Shown piece after piece: positions 1-7,633 of a stretch of DNA of 14,323 bases (within the stretch, counting starts at the first letter, position 1; each line of letters begins with the position of its first letter). Both the position numbers and the translations under genes were made by a program. The notes beneath the pieces were generated by a model. The model was not told the origin of the DNA. It worked only from the letters and a program-made list of their open reading frames with translations, and searched no databases. Source of the DNA: an uncultured Bacteroidales bacterium (GTDB lineage Bacteria; Bacteroidota; Bacteroidia; Bacteroidales; Paludibacteraceae); the NCBI GenBank assembly GCA_937907165.1, contig CALCUH010000076.1:1-14323 (forward strand), read 5' to 3'.

Positions 1-1
1 G

Positions 2-2092
2 GAGTTCTCGACCACGCTTCGCTCGTCGCAGACCTCCGGCGTGGAGGGAGCATACGACCTCTGGGTGGGGGACTGTATCAAGGCGCCTTCGGCTCCATCC
101 GTGCTTGACTTCACCGGCGGCATCGACAATCAGACGGGGAATGGCAAGAGGTACGAGATAACCGATTTGAATAATGTGTTCTATAAGAAGCCGGAGGGTT
201 CGATGGTTCAGTCGCTGGTGCTGCCGGAGACGTTGCAGAACATCGGAGAATCGGCATTCCGCAACTGCGTCAACCTCGCCCTAGCACCCGAACTGCCAGC
301 CAAAAAATTGGTTCACCAATGCTACTCGAGGATGTTCGACCAATGCGCTAAAATCGACAAGATAAAAGTACACTTCATAGCATGGAGCGAAGACACCGCC
401 TCGAAGGTATGCACGAACGTATGGCTACATGACGTGGCAGAGACAGGCACCTTCATCAGTTCAGGCAAGCTGCCCGTCCTATACGGTTCGAGCGCCGTAC
501 CCGAAGGGTGGGAAGTCATCCATGAGGATGCGCAAAAAGCGGAGAATAACTACCTATGTCTCGCCACCGTCAAACCCAACTCCTTCGTCATACTGAAGAG
601 TTACGGAGAGAACGAGCCCGACATGCAATATTCACGAGACGGAGGCGACACCTGGAAGAAGGTGACATTCGGCGACACCATTCCATTGAGCTTCATAGGA
701 GACAAAGCCTATTTCAAAGGGAAAAACCCAAAAGGATTCAACCAGACAGAGAATAATCAGGACGTGAGATTCGTCATAAAAGGAGAGCTCACCGCCAGCG
801 GTAACGTCATGTCGCTGATAGACGGCAAAGGAACAATGCTCCAAATACCAGGCGTAGGATGCTTCGCCTCGCTATTCAAAGGATGCGCCTCGCTCACAAA
901 AGCGCCGGAACTGCCAGCCACACAACTGGGGAAGGCATGCTACCAAGATATGTTCTACGGTTGCGAAGCGCTGAAGCAAGCGCCCAAACTACCAGCCCAA
1001 GAGATGGCGGAAGAGTGTTACGACGGCATGTTCGCAGGATGCAAAGCCATAAAAGAGGCGCCAGAACTCGTCTCCACGAAATTAGCGAAGAACTGCTACC
1101 GCAAGATGTTCCAAGGCTGCAAAGCGCTAACGAAAGCGCCTAAGCTACCAGCCACCACCCTATCCGAAGGATGTTACGAATACATGTTCTGCGACTGCGT
1201 GGCAGCCGAATTCCAAGCACCCGAACTGCCGGCAAAAATCATCGAGCCGGCAAGCTACCGTTTCATGTTCGCAGGTTGCTGCAACCTCAAGCAAGCGCCG
1301 AAACTACCGGCGGACTCACTCGGGAAAGCATGCTACGAAGGCATGTTCATGAATTGCGGAAAATTAGCGCAAATGCCAGACCTGCCAGCCATGACACTTG
1401 AAAAAGATTGCTACTACACGATGTTCAACAACTGTAAGAGCTTAACGGCAGCAAAAGATTTGCCCGCCACCACATTAGGTTCACGCTGCTACCAATCAAT
1501 GTTCGAAGGCTGTGACAACCTCACATCCGTCGGCGCTCTGCCAGCGAAAAACGTGGCGGATTACTGCTACGCATATATGTTCAAAGATTGTCCAAAACTG
1601 ACGAATGCGCCCGCACTACCCGCAGACTCCCTTACGGAAGGATGCTACAACGGCATGTTCATGAATTGCGGAAGCATCCCCCGGACGCCCGAACTACCAG
1701 CCATAAAACTCGCGACCTATTGCTACAAAGAGATGTTCAAGGGGTGCGGCAAATTAGCGGAAGCCTCCGACTTGCCTGCTACAAAACTGCCGATCAGCTG
1801 CTACGAATCGATGTTCTGGGGCTGCAAGAGCCTGACCAAAGCGCCAATGCTATCAGGCACCACACCAAGCCTCAACTGCTACAAAGAGATGTACTACAAC
1901 TGTGCGAAACTCCAGCAAATCAATGTTAGCTCCACCACATGGTCCGACAAAAAGGGAGGAAAAAAATATTCCACCAATTGGGTGTACGGAGTAGCCAAAA
2001 CAGGCACATTCATCTGTCCGCCAAAGACAGACACAGGCTTCTCAGCAGACAAAGTGCCGAGCGGTTGGAAGATAGAGAAGAAGAGCAAATAA
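2..2092 (+). CDS. BspA-like leucine-rich repeat surface protein (5'-truncated by window)
   Basis: The reading frame is open to the first base, so the N-terminus lies outside the window. A GTG at 41 is in frame but there is no reason to choose it as the start. 696 residues are visible. In order: a canonical BspA/LRR_5-type repeat (about residues 72-92, LVLPETLQNIGESAF), a cap ending in TGTF...VPEGW (about 115-178), a small domain with YSRDGGDTW and GDKAYFKG (about 195-290), thirteen 26-residue repeats of pattern xCxxLxxAPxLPAxxLxxxCYxxMFx (294-632), and a second cap ending TGTF...VPSGW. The protein stops soon after this cap with a Lys-rich tail and has no T9SS sorting domain. Such repeat proteins are usually exported and often mediate adhesion or protein binding, but this role is inferred. 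It is a diverged paralogue of the first third of the protein encoded at 2361-6734. Confidence 0.85.
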   Translation, partial: EFSTTLRSSQTSGVEGAYDLWVGDCIKAPSAPSVLDFTGGIDNQTGNGKRYEITDLNNVFYKKPEGSMVQSLVLPETLQNIGESAFRNCVNLALAPELPAKKLVHQCYSRMFDQCAKIDKIKVHFIAWSEDTASKVCTNVWLHDVAETGTFISSGKLPVLYGSSAVPEGWEVIHEDAQKAENNYLCLATVKPNSFVILKSYGENEPDMQYSRDGGDTWKKVTFGDTIPLSFIGDKAYFKGKNPKGFNQTENNQDVRFVIKGELTASGNVMSLIDGKGTMLQIPGVGCFASLFKGCASLTKAPELPATQLGKACYQDMFYGCEALKQAPKLPAQEMAEECYDGMFAGCKAIKEAPELVSTKLAKNCYRKMFQGCKALTKAPKLPATTLSEGCYEYMFCDCVAAEFQAPELPAKIIEPASYRFMFAGCCNLKQAPKLPADSLGKACYEGMFMNCGKLAQMPDLPAMTLEKDCYYTMFNNCKSLTAAKDLPATTLGSRCYQSMFEGCDNLTSVGALPAKNVADYCYAYMFKDCPKLTNAPALPADSLTEGCYNGMFMNCGSIPRTPELPAIKLATYCYKEMFKGCGKLAEASDLPATKLPISCYESMFWGCKSLTKAPMLSGTTPSLNCYKEMYYNCAKLQQINVSSTTWSDKKGGKKYSTNWVYGVAKTGTFICPPKTDTGFSADKVPSGWKIEKKSK
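881..1897 (+). repeat. 13 tandem 78-bp repeats encoding 26-residue leucine-rich repeats
   Basis: Thirteen in-frame units, each encoding a variant of CxxLxxAPxLPAxxLxxxCYxxMF. All are 26 residues except the fifth, which has 27 (CVAAEFQAPELPA). DNA copies are clearly diverged while the protein pattern is kept, which points to long selection rather than a fresh expansion. Each unit normally carries two cysteines. The fifth unit has Ser in place of the CY cysteine, and the unit after it has a doubled cysteine (GCCNL). Confidence 0.9.
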
Positions 2093-2360
2093 CAATTGTC
2101 AATCATAGTAAAAAAAAAGCGCAAGACGCAATGCCCGTCGGAAGCGCAACAAATGAATAATCAGCGGGAAAGAGAATCATTTTCATTGCTAAAAAATAAT
2201 TATATCAAAGAAAGTTTTTTCTGATAGTTGGGGCATTCCAAATGAGTCTTTTCACAAGCTTTATGAAAAGGGTGATATTGTCATAGAAAATTGTTCCAAT
2301 ACATGGTGGAAGTGCTCAATTGGCTAATTAAGAAAATTGAAGAACAACATAAATTAAAAA
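2093..2360. other. A/T-rich spacer between the two leucine-rich-repeat genes
   Basis: 268 bases with visibly higher A+T than the flanking genes. It contains a run of nine A (2110-2118) followed by an imperfect hairpin (GCGC/GCGC outer stem and GACG/CGTC inner stem, 2119-2147) and a possible broken small ORF (see 2153-2327). The hairpin has no T-run after it on the + strand, so it is not a convincing terminator for the upstream gene. A promoter for the downstream gene is expected here, but no convincing TAnnTTTG element was found. Confidence 0.5.
2153..2327 (+). pseudogene. possible frameshifted small ORF or gene remnant
   Basis: An ATG at 2153 opens 23 codons (begins MNNQREREF-like: M-N-N-Q-R-E-R-E-S-F) and ends at a TGA (2222-2224), just after a run of six T (2215-2220). 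In the frame that overlaps this stop, translation continues as a protein-like peptide (DSWGIPNESFHKLYEKG, then GDIVIENC and NTWWKC) to a TAA at 2325-2327. Removing one T from the run would join the two into about 57 residues. I do not recognise a family. The peptide could be a degraded gene, a sequencing slip in a homopolymer, or chance reading of A/T-rich DNA. Confidence 0.3.
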
Positions 2361-5300
2361 ATGAGACTCAAACATCTCGCTTTATGGGCACTTCTACTCT
2401 CATGTGTATTCATGACGGAAGCCCAGCCCCTATGCTTCACGGCAGGGGAAGAGAACTCCACCATCAGATTGGGAGAAAAGGTGGACAACGACGCAATCAT
2501 CCAATATTCTACAGACGGAGGGGAGACATGGACCACCCTCACGACGGAACCCGTCACGTTAACCGAGGAGGGTGATAAAGTATATGTGAGAGGAGACAAT
2601 CCCCAAGGAATCGTCAACACCCTTGAAAACTATACTTACTTTGTGATGACAGGAGAAATCGCCGCAAGCGGTAACATCATGAGCCTCATCGACGGCGTCG
2701 GGGAGACGGAAGAGATACCAAACAATAGTTGTTTCTACCACCTGTTCGACGGATGCGCCAGCCTCACCTCTGCGCCCGAACTACCTGCCACAAAACTCAC
2801 TTTAGACTGTTACAAAGGCATGTTCAAAGGATGTGCAAATCTCACAAAAGCCCCCGCTCTACCCGCCGCACAACTTGCAGAAGGATGCTACGAACAAATC
2901 TTCTCAGACTGCGCTCTTCTGACGGAAGCGCCAGAACTGCCAGCCACAACCATGGAGAACAGATGTTATTGCGGGATGTTCACCAACTGCGTAAACCTCA
3001 TTCAAGCGCCAGCGTTAAAAGGAGAAGTTCTTGCGACGGACTGCTACTTAGGCATGTTCGAAAACACGGGACTCATCCAAGCGCCCGAGCTACCAGTCAC
3101 CGAACTCGCCGACAGGTGTTATTCCAACATGTTCTACAAATGCGCCAACCTAATCCAAGCGCCAGAGCTGCCTGCCACAGAATTGAAAGAACGATGCTAC
3201 AGCGGCATGTTCTCCAACTGCACAAATCTTGAAGTAGCGCCACAATTACCCGCCACACAATTGGCTACAGAATGCTACTACTACATGTTCGCTTTCTGCG
3301 AGAAAATAAAGAAAGCGCCAGAATTGCCAGCCACCCAATTAGCGGAAGGCTGTTACAAAGAGATGTTCAGGGATTGCGAAGAATTCACCCAAGCGCCAAA
3401 ACTACCTGCCGAATCTCTGGAGAAAGAGTGCTACAAAGGGATGTTTAGAGACTGTAAGGCTCTAACCCAAGCGCCAGAGCTGCCTGCCACAACATTAGCC
3501 ACAAGTTGTTACAACGACCTATTCAACGGATGTGCCAGCTTAAACGAAATAAAAGTAGGGTTCACCGATATGGATGGGTCAGACGACGCCACCTCAAATT
3601 GGGTAAAAGATGTGAACGGAATAGGGAAGTTCCTTCTCCCTTGCGGTTCTATGTTTTTAGAGAAAGGAGTATCCTCCATTCCCGAGAATTTCTCCGTCAT
3701 CGCAAACCCGATCATCATCTTTCAAAACATCAACGGCGAAACACTTCAGCAAGACACCATCAACTGCGGTGCGACTCCCCAATTCAAGAGCCGCACGCCA
3801 AGCATGGAGAAGGAGGGAAACATAGAATATAAATTCAAACAATGGTCTCCGAAATTGGGCAAATTGAACGAAGTGGGCATCTACACCTTCACCGCCCAAT
3901 ACGACACCATCGTCAACCTCGACACTACTATCCACGCCTGCGGCTCCTACTCTTGGGGAAGGAGGAACTTCATGAAGAGCTCGGATTGGAAAGACACTAT
4001 CCATCACGAGACAGGCAAAGACACGATCACATCTTACCATCTTTTCATCCACTACACCTCCATCGCACCGGACTCCGTCATCAACGGGTGCGGTTCCGTC
4101 GAATGGAGAGGAAAAATATTTACCGAAAGCACGACCATCATCGACACATTTCCCAATCAATATGGTTGTGACAGCATCGTCCGCTTCAACATAGTCATCA
4201 ACGACCTGGACACCAAAGATAGTACGGACTATGGGTGCGAGAGAATCACGCTAAACGGTCAAACCTATACCCAAGACACCACTTGGAACGACACGATACC
4301 AGAGTTGGGCGCATGCGGAACCATCATCCGCAGACACGTCAAAATCGGTCATCCGATGACGCTTGACACCACCATATACGCCTGCGAACAATTCTCTTGG
4401 GAAGAAAAAACGTATACGGAGAGCACTGTATGGGACGACACGCTTCAAAGCATCTACGGTTGCGACAGCATCATCCGCTACCATCTCACCATCGGCAACA
4501 TCATGCGCATGGACTCACTCATCGAGGCTTGCGACTCCTACTCATGGAGAGGAATGACACTCGTAAACGACTCTATCTGGGAAGACACCGTTCTGACGGC
4601 GTTGGGCTGCGACAGCGTCATCCGTTACACACTCGCGCTACACCACTCCGTCAGCACAGACAGTATAATCTACGCCTGCGATTCCTTCTCATGGGAAGGA
4701 GCAATCTTCAAAAACGATACGCAATGGGACGACACCCTCGCCACCATTCACGGCTGCGACAGCGTCATCCACTACTCGCTCAAACTCCACCACGCAGTAA
4801 ACACGGAGAGCGAAATCTCCGCCTGCGATTCTTTCGTATGGGAAGGAGTGGTTCTCACGGAAAGCACTGAATTCTTCGACAGGCAACAATCGGTGAACGG
4901 CTGCGACAGCATCATCCATTACACACTCTCCATCCACCACACCGTGAACGTGGACAGTTCCGTATTCTCTTGCGGTTCCTTTAGATGGCGCGACACGCTC
5001 TTCACGGAGGACACCAATTGGACGGACACACTCAGCACCATCCATGGCTGCGACAGTATCATCCACTACTCACTCACCATCGGTGCGAAAGATTTCATCG
5101 ACACGACCATCTTCGCATGCGAATCCTTCCGCCTCAACGGCGTGGAGATTACCAACGACACGATATGGGAAGAGTCCCTATCTTCCGACACCAGCTGCGG
5201 CACCATCCTCCGCAACCATCTAATCATTTACCACGGCACAGATAGGGATTCTGTCATCTCCGCCCGCGACTCATTCCTCCACAACGGAAAGAAGCTCACG

Positions 5301-6734
5301 GAGAACGCACAATGGGACGACACGCTCGCCACCATCCACGGCTGCGACAGTATCATCCACTACTCGCTCACTATCGGCACTTACGCGACGAAAGACACAG
5401 TGATAGAGGCCTGCGGCTCCTATTGGCTGGAGGGCGTAGAACTTACGGAAGGAACCTCTTGGAACGATACCATCGTTTCTGACGATAATATCTTCGGAGA
5501 GATAATCCGTCATCAGCTCGTTATCCACGCCATCACAACAACCGACTCCATCATCACCGTCTGCGACTCCTTCTCGCTAAACGGACATATATTCACAGAG
5601 GAGACGGAGTGGAGCGACACCACCGCCTCCCAGTTCGGTTGCGACAGCATCACGCACTTCATCCTGCGCATCAACCACTCCATCGCCTCCGACTCAACCA
5701 TCCACGCCTGTGAATCCTTCACATGGAACGGCGAAGAAATCTTGAGCGACACCACATGGAGCGACACCGCATCAACTTCGACTGGCTGCGACTCAATTAC
5801 CCATTTCACGCTTTTCATCCACCATGGCATGACCATCGACTCTACCGTCACCGCCATAGACACTTTCCTATGGGAAGGGAAATCCTTTACCCAAGACTCT
5901 ATTTGGAGCGACACGCTGAGAAGCGAATATAACTGCGACAGCATCATCCGCCACACGCTCACAATCGTCCACACGCCACAAATCGCAGGAGAGATCTCCC
6001 TCAGCGACGATTTGCTATTAGGCTCGCCGAAAGATGAGTTAAACATCCGTTACAAGATAACGCAAGGAGATCCTGTACGCTACCGCATCTCCGCAAATGG
6101 GAAGACAATCGGACAAGGAGACGGTGCGAAGGAGACGGTCTCTCTAACAATACCCGACGGACAATCCGCAGGAGCATACACCGCCACCCTAACTCTCTAC
6201 GACAAATTCAATGACTCTATCCAAGGCGATTTCACCTACAACGTCTATCTCGAGAACACCAACGACATCTACCAAAAGCGTTGGAACGACGTTGTCATCT
6301 GCAAGAACAAAGGAGGCAAATACATAGATTTCCAATGGTACAAGAACGGAAAGAAAATCAATGGCGCCAACGAGCAATACTACTGCGACCTCGAAGGCCT
6401 TGACGGAGAGTATATGGTCTGCGTGGGCGACGCCGAAGGCAACCACTTCTTCATCACCCCTACGCACTTCGATTTCAGTGCGCCAAGCTACGCCATCACC
6501 GCTTCCCCTAACCCGGCGAAAAGAGGCGAAAGCGTGACACTCACCGTTACGGGCATTGAGGGCGAGGACTTGGAAGAGGCGAAACTCTTCATCTACCATA
6601 GTAACGGGACGCTCAAACAAGAGAAGAAGGAGGTGAAAAAGAGCACCACTCTACAATTCTCCGCAGGCGAATATATCATCGTCCTCACACAAAAAGATGG
6701 GCAGAACGCCAATTGTAAACTATTAGTAAAATAA
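2361..6734 (+). CDS. giant T9SS-secreted surface protein with leucine-rich and 49-residue Cys repeats
   Basis: 1457 residues. ATG 2361 is the first start after an in-frame TAA at 2355. Signal peptide 1-21 (hydrophobic LALWALLL, likely cleavage TEA|QP). Domain order: small N-terminal domain with YSTDGGETW and GDKVYVRG (about 23-125); ten 26-residue leucine-rich repeats (131-389); cap (390 to about 442); a linker domain with YKFKQWSP...YTFTAQYD (about 443-515), resembling repeats common in Bacteroidetes adhesins; fourteen 49-residue repeats ending GCDSIIHYSLTI (518-1206); Ig-like segments with FQWYKNGKKI (about 1207-1375); and a C-terminal T9SS type A-like sorting domain (1376-1457; SPNPA near its start, LFIYHSNG, GEYIIVL). 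The family predicts Sec export, then T9SS passage through the outer membrane and attachment to the cell surface, probably as an adhesin. The substrate or ligand is unknown. It sits 12 bases upstream of an outer-membrane barrel gene, probably co-transcribed. Confidence 0.9.
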   Translation: MRLKHLALWALLLSCVFMTEAQPLCFTAGEENSTIRLGEKVDNDAIIQYSTDGGETWTTLTTEPVTLTEEGDKVYVRGDNPQGIVNTLENYTYFVMTGEIAASGNIMSLIDGVGETEEIPNNSCFYHLFDGCASLTSAPELPATKLTLDCYKGMFKGCANLTKAPALPAAQLAEGCYEQIFSDCALLTEAPELPATTMENRCYCGMFTNCVNLIQAPALKGEVLATDCYLGMFENTGLIQAPELPVTELADRCYSNMFYKCANLIQAPELPATELKERCYSGMFSNCTNLEVAPQLPATQLATECYYYMFAFCEKIKKAPELPATQLAEGCYKEMFRDCEEFTQAPKLPAESLEKECYKGMFRDCKALTQAPELPATTLATSCYNDLFNGCASLNEIKVGFTDMDGSDDATSNWVKDVNGIGKFLLPCGSMFLEKGVSSIPENFSVIANPIIIFQNINGETLQQDTINCGATPQFKSRTPSMEKEGNIEYKFKQWSPKLGKLNEVGIYTFTAQYDTIVNLDTTIHACGSYSWGRRNFMKSSDWKDTIHHETGKDTITSYHLFIHYTSIAPDSVINGCGSVEWRGKIFTESTTIIDTFPNQYGCDSIVRFNIVINDLDTKDSTDYGCERITLNGQTYTQDTTWNDTIPELGACGTIIRRHVKIGHPMTLDTTIYACEQFSWEEKTYTESTVWDDTLQSIYGCDSIIRYHLTIGNIMRMDSLIEACDSYSWRGMTLVNDSIWEDTVLTALGCDSVIRYTLALHHSVSTDSIIYACDSFSWEGAIFKNDTQWDDTLATIHGCDSVIHYSLKLHHAVNTESEISACDSFVWEGVVLTESTEFFDRQQSVNGCDSIIHYTLSIHHTVNVDSSVFSCGSFRWRDTLFTEDTNWTDTLSTIHGCDSIIHYSLTIGAKDFIDTTIFACESFRLNGVEITNDTIWEESLSSDTSCGTILRNHLIIYHGTDRDSVISARDSFLHNGKKLTENAQWDDTLATIHGCDSIIHYSLTIGTYATKDTVIEACGSYWLEGVELTEGTSWNDTIVSDDNIFGEIIRHQLVIHAITTTDSIITVCDSFSLNGHIFTEETEWSDTTASQFGCDSITHFILRINHSIASDSTIHACESFTWNGEEILSDTTWSDTASTSTGCDSITHFTLFIHHGMTIDSTVTAIDTFLWEGKSFTQDSIWSDTLRSEYNCDSIIRHTLTIVHTPQIAGEISLSDDLLLGSPKDELNIRYKITQGDPVRYRISANGKTIGQGDGAKETVSLTIPDGQSAGAYTATLTLYDKFNDSIQGDFTYNVYLENTNDIYQKRWNDVVICKNKGGKYIDFQWYKNGKKINGANEQYYCDLEGLDGEYMVCVGDAEGNHFFITPTHFDFSAPSYAITASPNPAKRGESVTLTVTGIEGEDLEEAKLFIYHSNGTLKQEKKEVKKSTTLQFSAGEYIIVLTQKDGQNANCKLLVK
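2751..3527 (+). repeat. 10 tandem 78-bp repeats encoding 26-residue leucine-rich repeats
   Basis: Ten in-frame units of the same xCxxLxxAPxLPAxxLxxxCYxxMF type as in the upstream gene. All are 26 residues except the fifth, which has 25 and has lost its first cysteine (ENTGLIQAPELP). The fourth has KGEV in place of PAT. The array is followed by a cap that keeps TSNWV and the GxGKF...IPENF pattern seen after the upstream array. Confidence 0.9.
3912..5978 (+). repeat. 14 tandem ~147-bp repeats encoding 49-residue Cys-paired repeats
   Basis: Residues 518-1206 divide into fourteen units (689 residues, mean 49.2). Consensus: xDSxIxACdSFxWxGxxxT, then xTxWxDTLxTIxGCDSIIxYxLxI. Most units carry two cysteines about 26 residues apart. 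The first cysteine is missing in unit 10 (ARDSF) and unit 14 (AIDTF). The second is missing in unit 1 (GKDTI) and unit 11 (IFGEI). Units 3 and 9 end in a CGTI(I/L)R variant rather than CDSI. Long DNA stretches around the GCDS part are nearly identical between units 6, 8 and 10 (about 4729-4784, 5025-5080 and 5318-5373), a sign of recent duplication or gene conversion. Confidence 0.9.
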
Positions 6735-6746
6735 GGCAATATAGAG

Positions 6747-7598
6747 ATGAAACGATTAACTAAAATATTCACGATATTCATTGCGGTTTGCGCCATCGCG
6801 ACCGCATCCTCCGCGCAAGACAAGTTGGTGAACATATCCTTAGGCGGAGGTCTGCACCCGCTGAACTACAAGACAGAAGTGGGAACGGTCTCCAAAGGCG
6901 GAGGCGTCCTATTCGGATGCAACTATATGCCCTTCTTCACGAAGAATTTCGGACTGGGTATCGGCTTCGACATGAACTACAACACCGCTTCCGCACAGAT
7001 CAACGAGACTTTCGAGTCGGAAATCGACAACGAGGAAGTCGGCAGTTCCTATACGCTCCGCACCATCTTCAAGGATTGGAGAGAGAAAGAATCGATGCTC
7101 ATCCTAAACATACCGCTCGGCATCTACGGAAGGGCGAAACTCAGCACCACTACCAACTTCATATACGGCGTTGGTGTGAAAGTGGGCATGCCGGTCATCT
7201 CCAGATACAAGATGAAAGAGGGTTCCATCGAAACACGGGCCTACTTCGGTGACGATTTGGAGGCGGAACTCAAAGAGATTCCGCACCACGGACTCTTTAT
7301 CGACGAAGAGAAGAAAGAGGGAGATATAGAGACAAACAAAATATGCACCTCCATCTTCGCGGAACTGATGTTCACCTTCACCATCAACAATTCGAACCTA
7401 TTCCACATGGGGCTCTACTTCTCAGACGGAGTCGGAGACCTTGCGGCGCACCACGAATCGATGGAGGGGAATAACTACCACGGAATCATCAACAGTGATT
7501 TGGTGGACAAATGCGTTCCGTTATGCATCGGCGCAAAAATAGGCTTCTCCATTCTGCCAAGTAGCGGAGGTAGCAGAGGAGCTTCCAATAAATGGTAA
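6747..7598 (+). CDS. outer-membrane beta-barrel protein, OmpA-barrel-like without OmpA domain
   Basis: 283 residues. Signal peptide 1-23 (MKRLTKIFTIFIAV..., cleavage SSA|QD). The mature part alternates polar and hydrophobic residues in short Gly/aromatic-rich strands (ISLGGGLHPL, GVLFGCNYMPFF, FGLGIGFDMNY, MLILNIPLGIYGRA, NFIYGVGVKVGMP), as expected of a monomeric outer-membrane barrel. The segment order (YTLRTIFKDW, then EKESMLILNIP, then VGMPVISRYKM) resembles N-terminal barrels of Bacteroidetes OmpA-family proteins as I remember them. The chain ends in a Ser/Gly-rich tail (SSGGSRGASNKW) with no peptidoglycan-binding OmpA domain. It starts 12 bases after the giant T9SS protein, so a partner role in its surface display or anchoring is plausible but inferred. 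It lacks an obvious PorP/SprF signature. Its 3' end converges on the gene ending at 7634 with 35 bases between and no clear terminator hairpin. Confidence 0.75.
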   Translation: MKRLTKIFTIFIAVCAIATASSAQDKLVNISLGGGLHPLNYKTEVGTVSKGGGVLFGCNYMPFFTKNFGLGIGFDMNYNTASAQINETFESEIDNEEVGSSYTLRTIFKDWREKESMLILNIPLGIYGRAKLSTTTNFIYGVGVKVGMPVISRYKMKEGSIETRAYFGDDLEAELKEIPHHGLFIDEEKKEGDIETNKICTSIFAELMFTFTINNSNLFHMGLYFSDGVGDLAAHHESMEGNNYHGIINSDLVDKCVPLCIGAKIGFSILPSSGGSRGASNKW

Positions 7599-7633
7599 TA
7601 ATTTTTTAGGCTAATAGGCGGCGCTCCCCTCTT

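Noticed and set aside
41..43. GTG at 41 as the start of the first gene
   Set aside because: The frame is open to the window edge, there is no signal peptide or leader, and the sequence begins inside a repeat-type module.
2119..2147. Hairpin after the first gene considered as its terminator
   Set aside because: The stem is interrupted (4+4 bp) and has no T-run on the + strand. Its A-run precedes it, so it would only suit the minus strand, where no gene ends.
4397..4870. Arg/His-rich open frames inside the giant surface gene
   Set aside because: These are shifted readings of the 147-bp repeats; the same Arg/His/Leu-rich pattern recurs at each repeat and disappears outside them.
881..5978. Regularly spaced direct repeats considered as a CRISPR array
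   Set aside because: Periods of 78 and 147 bp are in frame, diverged and wholly coding, with no constant repeat and unique spacer structure.
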